This document shows positions 9,701 to 19,962 of a stretch of 64,000 bases of DNA, in pieces. Position 1 is the stretch's first letter; the number at the start of each line of letters is the position of its first letter. The notes under the pieces were generated by a model, which saw nothing but the letters and a program-made list of their open reading frames with translations, did no database searches and had not been told where the DNA came from. Position numbers and translations under genes: made by a program. Source of the DNA: DATEDA01 sp963820965 (GTDB lineage: Bacteria; Pseudomonadota; Gammaproteobacteria; Burkholderiales; SG8-39); contig CAWGCC010000057.1 of assembly GCA_963820965.1 (NCBI GenBank), positions 1 to 64,000 of the forward strand, given 5' to 3'.

Positions 9701-12213
9701 CCTGGCTTCGAGCGACGGCAGAACTGTTTGCCGGCACGGGCAACCGCCTCAGCATGGAGCAACCCGTGATCGTGCGCGGGGAGACACGGTGGGTTCAGCG
9801 CACCGGCGTCTGCGTGCGTGACGCTGCCGGGAGGCCGATCCGTTGGTCCGGGAGTGCTCGCGATGTGACTGAGCGCAGGCGCGCGGAGGAGGCGCTGCGG
9901 CTGTCCGAAGAGCGCTACGCGCTCGCCATGGAAGCCTCGGAGGAGGGGCATTTCGACTGGAACGTGCAGACCGACGAGATTTTCGCGTCGGCGCACCTGA
10001 AGAAATTGCTCGACCTGCCCGCGGACGTGGAGTACCGCACGCGGAGCGACATGGTGCACGCAGTGCGCTTCTACCCGGGCGATCGGCAGCGGCTCGACGA
10101 AATGGCGCGCGACGTCCTCGCCGGCGAGCGCACTGCAGCACGAATTCGAGTACCGCATCTGCGCGGCGCGAGGAGCTGCGCTGGATCCACGGGCGCTGGA
10201 AGATCTTTCGCGACGCGAACGGCGTGGCGCAGCGGGTCATCGGCGTCGTCAGCGACATCACCGAGCGCAAGCTCGCCGCCGACGACGCTGCGCGAGAGCG
10301 AAGCGCGCTTCCGCACGCTGACCGAGCTCTCCTCCGACTGGTACTGGCAGCAGGACGAGAACCTGCGCTTCACCTATCTCTCGGCCGGCCGATCGACCTG
10401 ACCGGCTATCCGAGCGAATCCTCGATCGGCAAGACGCGCTGGGAGCTCGCCGGCATCGAACGCCGCTCTCGGGCTCCTGGGCCGAGCACCAGGCGGTGCT
10501 CGCGGCGCGCCAGCCGTTCCGCGATCTCGAGTACCGCCGCGTCGGCTCGGACGGGACCGTGCGCTATCTCAGCGTGAGCGGCGCGCCGATCTTCGACGAG
10601 CAGGGTCGCTTCAAGGGCTATCAGGGCATCGGGCGCGACATCACCGAGCGCAAGCGCATCGAGGAAGAGCTGCGCTCGCGCCAGGAGATGCTCGAGCTCG
10701 CGCAGAAGTCGGCGCGCGCCATCGCCTTCGAATGGAAGATCGGGGAGGGCGAGGGCGAGAACCGCTGGTCGCCCGACCTCGAGGCGATGTACGGCTTCGC
10801 GCCCGGCACCTATGACGGGACCTTCGAAACGTGGAAGAAGCTGCGTGCACCCGGAGGACTGGCCGGCGGTCAAGGAGGCCGTGCGGCACGCGCACCGCAC
10901 GGGTGAGGTCGCTTCAGAATACCGCGTGGTCCATCCGGACGCCTCGGTGCATTGGCTGCAGGCGCGCGGGCGCATGTTTTTCGACGCCATGGGCAACGCC
11001 ACGCGCATGGTCGGCTTCATGCAGGACATCACGCAGCGGAAGCAGGCCGAGGAGGAGCTGCGCAAGATGGAGCAGGAGCTGCGCCGCGCGCAGCGCCTGG
11101 AGGCGATCGGCACGCTCGCCGGCGGCATCGCGCACGACTTCAACAATATCCTCGGCGCGATCCTCGGCTACGGCGAGATGGCGATGCGCGACGCGAAGCA
11201 GGGCACGCGCCTGCACCGCGACCTGGACAGCATCATCGCCGCCGGCGAGCGCGGCCGCACGCTCGTCGACCGCATCCTCGCGTTCAGCCGGAGCGGCGAT
11301 CGGCGAGCGCGTCCCGGTGCACGTCGAGGCGGTCGTGCGCGAGGCGCTCGACCAGGTCGCCGCGAGCCTGCCCGAGAGCGTGACCATCAGGCCGCGCCTG
11401 CACGCGGGGCGTGCGGCGATGCTCGGCGATTCCACCCAGGTGCACCAGGTGCTGATGAACCTCGCCTCGAACGCCGTGCAGGCGATGCCGCAGGGCGGCA
11501 TGCTGCGCGTCGCGCTCGAGACGGCGCGCTTCGACGCGGCGCGGCCGGCGACCGTCGGCTCGATCGTGCCCGGCGACTACGTCGTGCTCACGGTGAGCGA
11601 TACGGGCACCGGCATCCCGGATGACGTCCTCGAGCGCATGTTCGATCCGTTCTTCACCACCAAGGACGTCGGCGTCGGCACCGGCCTCGGCCTCTCGCTC
11701 GTGCACGGCATCGTGACGAGCGTCGACGGCGCGATCGACGTCGCCACCGAGCGCGGAAAGGGCACCACCTTCACCGTGTACCTGCGAAGGAGCGGCGACG
11801 CAACGGAGGGACCGACGGACGAGGACCGGCCGCTGCCGCGCGGCGAAGGCCAGCGCGTGCTGGTGGTGGACGACGAGGAGCCGCTGGTGCGTCTCGCCAC
11901 GGAGACGCTCGAAGAGCTCGGTTACGTGGCGCTCGGCTTTACGTCGAGCGCTGCTGCCCTCGAGGCGATCCGCGCCGATCCGCAGCGCTTCGACGCGCTG
12001 ATCACCGATGAGCGCATGCCGGGAATGACGGGCTCGGCGCTGATCGGCCAGGTGCGCGGCATCCGCGACGGCATTCCGATCGTGCTGATGACGGGGTTCG
12101 TCGGCGGTGGCGCGATCGATCGCGCGCGCGACGCCGGCGCCGACGAGGTGCTCAAGAAGCCGCTGTCGGCGCGCGAGCTCGCGACGAGCCTTGCGCGCGT
12201 GCTTCGGTTCTAA
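6719..12213 (+). CDS. ten-PAS membrane hybrid histidine kinase with receiver (many frameshifts)
   Basis: Bridging a dozen or more single-base slips gives one protein of about 1,830 residues. A GTG start at 6719 leads into hydrophobic segments (YALAPACVGVAVLLYL, VLGVVAAAWLGAPGPG, LVVVTGSLSTNYPLLGG, FVSLGLTGAAVGWG) and a short coiled coil. About ten PAS/PAC units follow between 7,180 and 11,040, each ending in a DITERK- or DVTERR-type PAC motif plus AEEALRLSEERY. Then come HisKA (11,060-11,300, GGIAHDFNNILGAILGYGEM with the phospho-His), HATPase (11,430-11,790, NLASNAVQAMP, DTGTGIP, GTGLGLSLVHGIV) and a receiver (11,840-12,200, VLVVDDEEPLVRLA, ITDERMPGMTG with the acceptor Asp, and KKPL). PAS units 4-5-6 and 7-8-9 are duplicates of each other. 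It probably signals through a separate phosphotransfer partner not seen here. The downstream ATPase gene starts 23 bases later. Confidence 0.82.
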
Positions 12214-12236
12214 GCGGCCGATCTGAATCGGTACAA

Positions 12237-14795
12237 TTGCTGCCATGGATTCCAAGTCGGAGGTGGGCAGGATCGTTGAATTCGCGCGCGCGGGCCTTCC
12301 CGCCGCGGCAGTCCGGCGAGTCGAGCACCCTTCAGCAGTGGATCTCCGAGCTGATCGGACGCGACGAGCAGCTGCGGCAGGTGCTCGAGCTGCTGACGCG
12401 AAATCGCCTGGTGTCGCTCTGCGGACCGGGCGGCATCGGGAAGACGCGGCTTGCGGTCGAAGCGGCGCGCAGGCTGCTCGAGCGCTCCGCTGGAAAGGTC
12501 TGCATCGCAAGGCTCGCGCCCCTTTCGGACCCGCGCCTCGTGCCTGCGACCGTGGCCAACGCGCTCGGACTGGCGCTGGCCGGCGGCGCGGTGACGCCGG
12601 AGCGCATTGCGGCCGCGATCGGCGCCCAGCCGGTCGTGCTGGTTCTGGACAACTGCGAGCATCTGATCGACGCGTGCGCGCAGCTCGCCGAGGCGGTGCT
12701 CCAGCACACGCCCGCCGCCCGCCTCCTGGCGACCAGCCAGGAGCCGCTCAGGGCGGACGGCGAGTACGTGTACCGCGTGCCTGGCCTGGACTTCCCCGAG
12801 GTGAAAGCTGCGCCCGAGGTCGCCATGCGCTCAGGGTCGATCCGGCTTTTTCTTGCCCGCGTGCGCGAGTCCGATCCGCAATTCGCTCCCGACGCCGCGG
12901 CATTCTCGACGATGGCTTCGATCTGCGCGCGGCTCGACGGCATTCCCCTGGCGCTCGAGCTGGCGGCCAGCCGGGCCGCGGCGCTTGGCCTCGATGCGCT
13001 GTCCTCCATGCTCGGACGACCGGTTGACGGATTCTCGCCGGAGGCAGGCGCACGGCGATGCCGCGGCACCGCACGTTGCAAGCCGCGCTCGACTGGAGCC
13101 ATGACCTCCTGCCGGAGCCGGAGCGCGTGATCCTGCGTCGGCTGGCCGTGTTCGCGGGCCCTGTGCCGCTGGGCCTCGCCTCCAGCGTCGTCGCCGACGC
13201 CGAGCTGACGCAGGCCGAGGTCGTTGCCGGCATCGGCAACCTGGTTTCGAAGTCGCTGGTCATGCGGGATGCGGCAACCGGCGCCTACCGGCTTCTCGAA
13301 ACGACGCGTGCCTATGCCCGCGAGAAGCTGGCCGCCGCCGGCGAGCTCGAACTCGTGGCCCGGCGGCACGCCGAGCGGTGTCGCGACCTGTTCGATCAGG
13401 CGATGCTCGACTGGGAGTCGCTGCCGACAACGCAATGGCTCGCGGCCTACCAGGGGTACGTGGATGATCTTCGAGCGGCGCTCGACTGGGCGTTTGCCGC
13501 AGAAGGCGAAGAGTCCAGCGCCATCCGGCTCACCGTGGCCGCCGTCCCGCTGTGGTTCCATCTGTCGCTGATCGACGAATGCCGCGCGCGGGTCGAGGAG
13601 GCGCTGGAACGGATGCCGGCCGCCGGGCATGTGAGCGAAGAGCGCGTCATGCAGCTGCACGCGGCGCACGGCTGGTCGCTCATGTATACGACCGGGCCGG
13701 CGCGTGAGACCGGGGTCGCGTGGAACAATGCGCTGCAGCTCGCCGAGCGGCTCGGCAGCACCGATTACCGGCTGCGAGCGCTGTGGGGGCTGTGGGCCGG
13801 CAGCATCAACAATGGGCAATTCACCGCCGCGCTGGAGCTGGCGCGAAAGTTCCGCCAGGCGGCGGAGACGCTCGTCCGACCGCGCCGACACGCTGGTCGG
13901 CGAGCGCATGATGGCGCAATCGCTGCATTTCCTCGGCGAGCAGAACGAGGCGCTGGTGTCGATCGAGCACATGCTGAGCCACTACGATGCTCCGCAGCGA
14001 CGCTCTCACGTCGTGCGCTTTCAGTTCGACCAGCGCGTAACCGCCCGCATCACGCTTTCCCGCGTTCTCTGGTTGCGGGGAAAAGCGGACCAGGCCCTGC
14101 GCAACGTGGAAACCGGCATCCAGGAAGCGCTGTCGTTGAGCCACAGCCTGTCCCTGGGCAACGTGCTCGCGCAGGCCGCTTGCCCGGTGACGCTCCTGGC
14201 GGGGAACCTCGACCTGGCCGAGCGCTACATCGCGATGTTCATGGAGCAGGCGGCGACCAACTCCCTCGATGTCTGGCGCATCTACGGGCGTTGCTTCCGC
14301 GGCATGCTGCGCATTGGCCGGGGCGATGTCGGCGGCGGGGTGCTGCAGCTGGGCGAAGCGGTGGACGAGCTTCGTCAGGCGAAGTTCGTGCAATACCTGA
14401 CCGCATTCCTCCTTGCCCAGGCGGAGGGCCTGGCCGAGGCGAAGCGCGTCGAGCAGGCGCTCCTGGCGATCCACGAAGCACTTGCCCGTGTCGAGCAGAC
14501 GAAGGAACGCTGGTGTCTGGCGGAGGCCCTCCGGATACGGGGCGAGCTGGCACTGCAGATCGGCTCGCAAACCGAGGCGGAAAGCTACTTTCGGCAAGCC
14601 CTCAAATTGGCGCACGCGCAAGGTGCCCTGTCCTGGGAGCTGCGCGCGGCCACCAGCCTTGCGCGCCTGTACCAGACCCAGCGAAGACCCGCGCCTGGCA
14701 GGGCGGTCCTCGAGCCGGTGCTCGCAACTTTCACCGAGGGTCTCGATTCGCGCGATGTCACGTCGGCGGCCGCGCTGCTTCGCACCCTGCAGTAG
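12237..14795 (+). CDS. NB-ARC-like ATPase with TPR region, lacking a DNA-binding domain
   Basis: A predicted ATPase of about 850 residues of the kind usually fused to a winged-helix (Trans_reg_C) or LuxR domain. Seen in order: ELIGRDEQLRQVLELL, Walker A GPGGIGKTRLAVEAA, Walker B VVLVLDNCEHLIDACA, sensor ATSQEPL, LDGIPLALELAASR, ALDWSHDLLPEPERVILRRL, the VAGIGNLVSKSLV winged-helix-like linker, then a long helical TPR-like tail with WCLAEALRIRGELAL and ESYFRQALKLAH. The usual N-terminal DNA-binding domain is absent; only about 35 residues precede the ATPase. The start is uncertain: TTG 12237 is in frame, while ATG 12245 is in another frame and would need a slip. Further slips lie near 13,040 and 13,870. 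It probably acts as an STAND-type signal switch beside the hybrid kinase. Confidence 0.72.
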
Positions 14796-14796
14796 C

Positions 14797-14885
14797 TCGT
14801 AGAGCCTCACTGAGGGCCGTCAGCAGCTCTGGCCCCTGGAATGCCTCGGCGAAGAAACGGGAGACGTACTGAATGAGGGGTGGCA
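14797..14885 (-). pseudogene. C-terminal stub of a stand-alone receiver protein
   Basis: On the minus strand one reads RFFAEAFQGPELLTALSEAL, which matches the tail of the intact receiver gene at 54474-54860 (RCFTKPFQGPELLAAVSDAL). The invariant receiver Lys-Pro is degraded here (TKPF has become AEAF), and nothing upstream belongs to the protein. It is a relic, not a gene. Confidence 0.55.
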
Positions 14886-14920
14886 ATCACGTAAACCTAC
14901 TGCGCACTGATCCCTAAGGC

Positions 14921-15549
14921 TCAGAGAGAAGAAATCGAGTCGACGATCTCGCTTGTGCTCACTATGGCGCTGGCGTAGTTCGGGATATTGACGTCGAGCG
15001 CGGCGTGCATCTCCTTGTCCGAGTAGCTCGCGGTCGCGTCCTTCACCATCGTGACCTCGTAGCCAAGCTCGGCGGCATAGCGCACAGTTGCCTCCACGCA
15101 GGTGTGCGCTATGAGTCCCGATGACGATGAGCTGATGGATGCCGTGCTTCTTGAGCTGCAAATCCAGATCGGTGTTGGCAAAGCCGCTGGAACACCAATG
15201 CTCGAGGGCCACGATGTCGCCCGGTTGAGGTGCGAACTCGCTGCGGATCTCGCCACCCCACGTCCCGTTTTCGAACACCTTTCGCGACCAGGCTGCCTTC
15301 TGGATCGGGCGCGATGTACTTCCAGGTCTCGTAGTCGCCCGGACGGTACCGACGATGCAGTGCATAGAAGACGCGAAGCTCCGCCTTCCGCGCCGCATCC
15401 AGAACTTGCAGCATGTGAGGAACGCAGCCGTTTGCTTCCGCGACCGCCTTCAGGCGGTCCCATACCTTGCCGCCCTCGGAAATGAAGTCGTTGTACGGGT
15501 CGATCACCAGAAGCGCGGTGAGCTGCTTGTCGTATGTCACTTTGGCCAT
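14921..15549 (-). CDS. isochorismatase-family cysteine hydrolase, copy 1 (frameshifted)
   Basis: A cysteine hydrolase of about 208 residues. MAKVTYDKQLTALLVIDPYND gives the family's first catalytic Asp (VIDPYNDF), WCSSGFANTDLDLQLKKHG the central region, and IAHTCVEATVRYAAELGYEV the loop with the nucleophilic Cys. The end DVNIPNYASAIVSTSEIVDS is typical. Two slips (near 15,110 and 15,300) break the frame. The substrate is unknown; the family includes isochorismatase, nicotinamidase and N-carbamoyl hydrolases. A near-copy lies at 39423-40048. It is the last gene of the aldolase-tautomerase-isochorismatase run. Confidence 0.8.
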
Positions 15550-15562
15550 AGTCCTTCTCCAA

Positions 15563-15973
15563 CTATCGCGCGCTTGGAGTAGCCGCCGGCTCCTGTGGGC
15601 CGTACTGCATCTCGCCATTTCCGAATGACCAGTTCTCCTTCGGTACTTCGACGAGGTTGATGAACACGTCTTCCTTCCGCAGACCTAGCGCAGCGATGTC
15701 GTCTGCCACGCGCTTGTAGAACGCCTTTTTTCAGCTCCACTGTCCGGCCCTGGTTCAGCGTGATCTGGATCAAGACCAAGTTGTTGGAGTAGCTGATGCC
15801 CAGGTACTCTGGGTGAGGTTGCGCCCCTCGGGCGGATGCCGCGTGATGACCTGGAACTTGTCGCCGTTGGGCACGTTGATGACGTCGACCATGGCGTTGT
15901 TGATTGTCTCGCCGATTCTTCGCGCCGTCTCGGCATCGATAGATTGGGGCAGGTCGATTCGCAGCAGTGGCAT
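15563..15973 (-). CDS. tautomerase (4-oxalocrotonate tautomerase superfamily), frameshifted
   Basis: A protein of about 136 residues starting MPLLRIDLPQSIDAETARRI, so Pro1, the catalytic base of the 4-OT superfamily, is present after Met removal. It continues GDKFQVITRHPPEG, then after a slip near 15,800 YLGISYSNNLVLIQITLNQG, RKEDVFINLVEVPKENWSFG and a short tail EMQYGPQE. The length and the VEVPKENWSFG block fit the longer (about 130-residue) tautomerase_2/MSAD-like members rather than 62-residue 4-OT. Such enzymes act on unsaturated or halogenated acids from aromatic breakdown. It sits directly upstream of the isochorismatase with about 14 bases between them. Confidence 0.75.
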
Positions 15974-16019
15974 AGAACTCTCCTTGATGATGAGGGACGG
16001 TTGCTGAGAGCGCGTATTT

Positions 16020-16837
16020 GGAATGCTGCCTCACGCCCTGTGAAATAGTACCCAGTTGGAGCATCTCGTCGACGAACTCGGCGTTCGACAATCCCGCGTC
16101 GACGACTTCGAAGAACACCATGTTCGTCTCGGTCGCGGCGTCCTCACGACAATGCCCGGAATCGCCGCAAGGCCTTCGGCCAGGCGCCGAGCCCGTACGT
16201 GGTCCTCCACCAGTTGATCCACGTGGTGATCCAGCGCGTGCAGGCAGCCCGCCGCTGCGATGCCCGCCTGACGCATGGCACCGGCAAACACGTGCTTGTA
16301 CCGGTGCGCCTCGGCTATGAATGGCGCAGTCCCCGCCAGCACGGCGCCGATCGGCGCCCCAAGACCCTTCGTGAAATCGATCCATACCGAATCGACCATC
16401 GCTGCGAAAGCACGGGCGGCTACGCCGGGCGCGGCGCTCGCGTTCAGCAGGCGGGCACCGTCCATGTGCACCGCCAAGCCCAGCTCGCGTGTTGCTTCTG
16501 ACACGTCGCGCAGTTCATCCGCCGACCATACGGCGCCGCCGCCGAAGTTGTGCGTCTGCTCGACACAGACCAGCCGCACCGGCGGCCCGTAGGGCACCGG
16601 CGCGGTTTGCAGGCGACGCACTGCTTCCCGCAGCTGGGTCGCGGTAAACACACCACGCTCCGTCGCAATCGGCTCGATCAGAACGCCGCAGCTGAACGCG
16701 ACGCCGGCGGACTCCGCCCGAATGATGTGCGCCCATCGCGTCAGCGACGATCGCGTCCCCTGGCTTCGTGTGTACCTTGATAGCCACGAAGTTGCACATG
16801 GTGCCACCCGGAAACCATAGCGCGGCTTCCTTGCCGA
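16020..16837 (-). pseudogene. threonine-aldolase-like PLP enzyme, 5'-truncated
   Basis: A beta-eliminating-lyase/threonine-aldolase fold enzyme. GKEAALWFPGGTM is the usual block after the first 60 or so residues, followed by VCVEQTHNFGGGAVW, AVHMDGARLLNA and the PLP-lysine DFTKGLGAPIGAVLAGT, then AGAMRQAGIAAAGCLHALDHH and, after a slip near 16,140, TNMVFFEV. Everything before GKEAAL is missing, and the loss falls within a few bases of the dyad at 16838. The C-terminus runs into the tautomerase leader without a clear stop. It would not make a full enzyme. The second copy of this neighbourhood (39.4-41.2 kb) lacks both this gene and the tautomerase. Confidence 0.7.
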
Positions 16838-16851
16838 GTGTCGGTCGACAC
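16838..16851. promoter_or_regulatory. dyad GTGTC-GGTC-GACAC
   Basis: Perfect 5-4-5 inverted repeat, followed by GTTGGTTTCGG. It lies exactly at the cut edge of the truncated aldolase, between it and the EamA gene. The equivalent site in the duplicated neighbourhood is at 40147. Confidence 0.45.
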
Positions 16852-16897
16852 GTTGGTTTCGGCCCGCACGACTGACAAATCCCTGCCTAATCCCTGC

Positions 16898-17794
16898 CTA
16901 TCCTTTCGAAACCGACGCTCGGCGGCTGCCGAACTGCAGAAGGGCGACGCCCGACAAGATGAGCACCATGGCAAGGTAGCCGAGAGGATGAATCACTTCG
17001 CCCGCCAGGAAAACGCCGATGACGAGCGCTACGACAGGCGGGATATAGGTAACGCCTGCAGCAGCGACCGCCCCAAGGTTCTCAACGATGTAGTAGTAGA
17101 TGACGTAAGCCAGACCCGTGCCGCAGCAGCCCCAACCCAAAGATCAGGCCGATCCAGGTGCCTGTATCGTTGGACACGGCGCCAATTCCATCCAGACTGG
17201 TCGTCATGAAAAGGAAGACCATGGCGAGCCCGATCTGATAGGTCGTCAAAGCCACTGCGGGGAGCTTAGCGGGCTGATGAATCTTCGAGCGTAAACGAAG
17301 GAGCATCCCACACTCATCGAACCGATCATCATGTAGACGACACCGGGAACGTCGATCGCGCCCAGGCTGGACCAGGGACGCGCAATGAGCAACACGCCGA
17401 CAAAACCGAGAGCCACTCCCGCCGCTTTAGTGATGTTGATATGCTCTTCACTTAGGAACAGCCAGGCACAAATGAAAGTGAACAATGGGATCGCGCCACT
17501 CAACAGACCGGCGATGCTTGACGGAAGTAGGGCCGTCCCCTTAGCGAAAGCGAGGTAGTACACAGCCGTTGCCAGGAGCGACATGACGACGAAGTGGTGG
17601 ACGTAGCGTAGATGCTTCCAACGCAGCGCCCGCTTCGCCAGGGCAACGAAGAAGATCGGGAGGAAGCCGAACACGACGCGCAGAAGCACGATCTGGCTCG
17701 GCGATATGTCTTCCGCTGCCCATTTCATGAAGATGAAATTGCTGCCCCAGATCACTCCCAGCAGGACAAAAGCAAGATAAGCGGCGTTCTTCAC
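16898..17794 (-). CDS. EamA/DMT-family exporter, copy 1 (frameshifted)
   Basis: A ten-helix drug/metabolite transporter of about 298 residues. It starts with GTG at 17794, its first bases overlapping the SDR stop (GTGTGA context). Segments include LAFVLLGVIWGSNFIFMKW, VLLRVVFGFLPIFFVALA, FVVMSLLATAVYYLAFAKG, SIAGLLSGAIPLFTFICAWL, and the second EamA repeat ending AAAGVTYIPPVVALVIGVFL and LAMVLILSGVALL. Slips lie near 17,140-17,280. The exported substrate is unknown. It closes the coupled msrB-msrA-SDR-EamA chain. Copy 2 at 40249-41155 is nearly identical. Confidence 0.82.
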
Positions 17795-18525
17795 ACGAGC
17801 TGCTGGCCGCCGTCGATGTCGAAGGTCGCGCCGGTGAGGGCTGTGTTGGTCATGATGTGTACGGCGAGCGCGGCGACGTCGGCCGGTCCGACGACGCGTC
17901 GGATGGGCAGCGTCCGTGCGAGATGGCTGCTCGCGACGTGCGTCGAGCTGGTCGCCGAGGATCGCCGCCGACAGCCGCGTGTCGACGAATCCGGCCGCGA
18001 TCAGGTTCACGCGGATGGGCGCGAGCTCGAGCGCGAGGTTCTTCGTCATGACCGGAAGCCCGGCGCCGCGCGCTGCGATGAACGAGAGCCCCGGCGCCGC
18101 GCGGCGGCCGCCGGTGCCGCCCAGGTCGAAGAGCAGAGTCCCTCCCGGGCGAACCTTGCCCATCAGGCGTTCCGGCGATCTGCAGCGGCAGCAGGAGATG
18201 GGCCTCGACGTCGCGGCGCGCCTTTTCGAAGTCGAGCTCCGCCAGCGGCGCGTAGTAGGGGCCCGGGCCCGTCACCAGCACGTGATCGATCGCCGTGCCG
18301 AGCTCGTCGAAGAACCTCCCGAGCCGTTGGAAATCGGTGGCGTCGAAGGCGGCGGTGACCGCCCCAAGCTCGAGGCCTGCGCGGCGCAGGCGCTCCGAGT
18401 CGCGCGCCGTGAGGATCACCTTGGCCCCCTCGTCGTGAGCCAGCCGGGCGGTCTCGAGCCAGATGCCCGAGCTACCGCCGATCACCACCAGCGGTCTGCC
18501 CGGCGAGCTGCGCTTTGCCGCTCAC
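17791..18525 (-). CDS. short-chain dehydrogenase/reductase, copy 1 (frameshifted)
   Basis: An SDR of about 240 residues with a degenerate cofactor motif (VVIGGSSGIWLETARLA; the usual final Gly of GxxxGxG is Trp here), the substrate-facing VLVTGPGPYYAPLAELD, LLLPLQ, the segment GLSFIAARGAGLPVMTKNLALELAPIRVNLIAAGFVDTR, and the end NTALTGATFDIDGGQQLV. The classical YxxxK is replaced by AARGAGLPVMTK, in which only the Lys is obvious. The GTG start at 18525 overlaps the msrA stop and the TGA stop overlaps the EamA start, so the four genes are translationally coupled. Slips lie near 18,490 and 18,160. Copy 2 at 30466 has lost the middle. Confidence 0.75.
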
Positions 18526-19031
18526 GCTGCCTTCTTGGGCCGCCTCGGCAGCTTCCAGTTCGGCCGGACGAAATGGCAGGTGTAGCCGCCGGGATTTCGC
18601 TCGAGGTAGTCCTGATGCTCGGGCTCGGCCTCCCAGAAGTCGCCGGCCGGGAACCACTTCGGTCACCACCTTGCCCGGCCACAGGCCCGAGGCGTCGACA
18701 TCGGCGATCGTGTCTTCGGCGACCCGCTTCTGCTCGTCGCTCGTGTAGAAGATCGCCGAGCGATAGCTGCTGCCCGACGTCGTTGCCCTGGCGATTGCGC
18801 GTGGTCGGGTCGTGGATCTGGAAGAAGAACTCGAGAAGCTGCCGGTAGCTGATCTTGGCGGGATCGAAGATGATCTCGATGGCTTCGGCGTGGTCCCGTG
18901 ATTGCGGTAGGTCGCGTTGGGAACTCTGCCGCCGGTATAGCCGACGCGCGTCGACATCACGCCGTCATAGCGGCGAATCAGATCCTGCATGCCCCAGAAG
19001 CAGCCACCGGCCAGAACGGCACGTTCCTCGG

Positions 19032-19035
<4 letters not shown>
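18522..19035 (-). CDS. msrA: peptide methionine sulfoxide reductase A (frameshifted)
   Basis: Reduces methionine-S-sulfoxide in proteins. The catalytic motif is clear: AVLAGGCFWGMQDLIRRYDG, followed by TRVGYTGGRVPNATYRNHG, RSAIFYTSDEQKRVAE and the family end NPGGYTCHFVRPNWKLP. The middle of the gene is shifted by several slips (18,650-18,910). The length of about 170 residues matches the family. The ATG at 19035 overlaps the msrB TGA (ATGA), and its TGA overlaps the SDR GTG. There is no signal peptide, so the enzyme is cytoplasmic. A C-terminal piece of a paralogue is fused to a signal peptide at 43217. Confidence 0.88.
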
Positions 19036-19482
<447 letters not shown>

Positions 19483-19501
19483 CGTTGCTCCTCGTTAAAG
19501 C

Positions 19502-19551
19502 CCCCATCTCACCAGACTGGAATCGCTTGGTCGATTAGACGAAGGTGTTGG
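19502..19551. promoter_or_regulatory. shared promoter element (CACCAGA ... TCGATTAGACGA)
   Basis: CCCCATCTCACCAGAC followed by a TCGATT-GACGA core and GGTGTTGG. Close copies lie upstream of three other minus-strand genes (25334-25376, 34863-34895, 43052-43107). Here it sits 20-70 bases before msrB. Probably a regulator site or conserved promoter. Confidence 0.4.
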
Positions 19552-19565
19552 GTATCGCAAAAAAG

Positions 19566-19604
19566 CGGCGGATGACGCGCCCGTCAGGCGCGCCATCCAC
19601 CGGC
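19566..19604. repeat. repeated hairpin GGATGACGCGC...GCGCGCCATCC, copy 1
   Basis: A GC-rich stem-loop embedded in a block of about 39 bases, repeated at 25422-25460 with two visible differences. It lies between the cupin-like gene and msrB, so it could be a terminator or a REP-like repeat; there is no T-run. Confidence 0.45.
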
Positions 19605-19619
19605 CGCTTGGATTGAAGC

Positions 19620-19853
19620 TCAGCTTTTGATCACTGCCCCCCCGACGTGGGCAATGAAGAACACTGAATCTTCGAGCGCCTCCGAGTCGTGTACATCGCC
19701 CGGCCCGGCCGTCAAGTAATCGCCCGCGGATACTACAATGTCGCCGAAGCGGGATCTTGCCCGACAGCATGATGATCTCTTCCCGACCGTGGCCTCGAAC
19801 GCCTCGTCCGACCACATCGCAGACTGGTTGCTGCTCGGTTCGGCCCGTCTCAT
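19620..19853 (-). CDS. small cupin-like protein (frameshifted, possibly partial)
   Basis: With one slip near 19,760 the minus strand reads MWSDEAFEATVGKEEIIML, then a cupin-like stretch FGDIVVSAGDYLTAGPGDVH and the end FFIAHVGGAVIKS. The EEIIML and PGDVH blocks resemble the two cupin motifs, but the metal His residues are not all visible and the protein is only about 80 residues, half a normal single-domain cupin. The start is unclear and the gene may lack its 5' end. It is downstream of nothing obvious and upstream of msrB, separated by the repeat hairpin. Confidence 0.45.
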   Translation of the reverse strand: MRRAEPSSNQSAMWSDEAFEATVGKRSSCCRARSRFGDIVVSAGDYLTAGPGDVHDSEALEDSVFFIAHVGGAVIKS

Positions 19854-19962
19854 TCAGCGTTGCACTGTCCCCTGCACGCTCCGCGTAGCGATGTCGGCGT
19901 TGGCTATGCCGATGGCGCCTGTAGCCGGCGAACGCTGGCGGCCGCGGCCAGCATGGCGCGGC

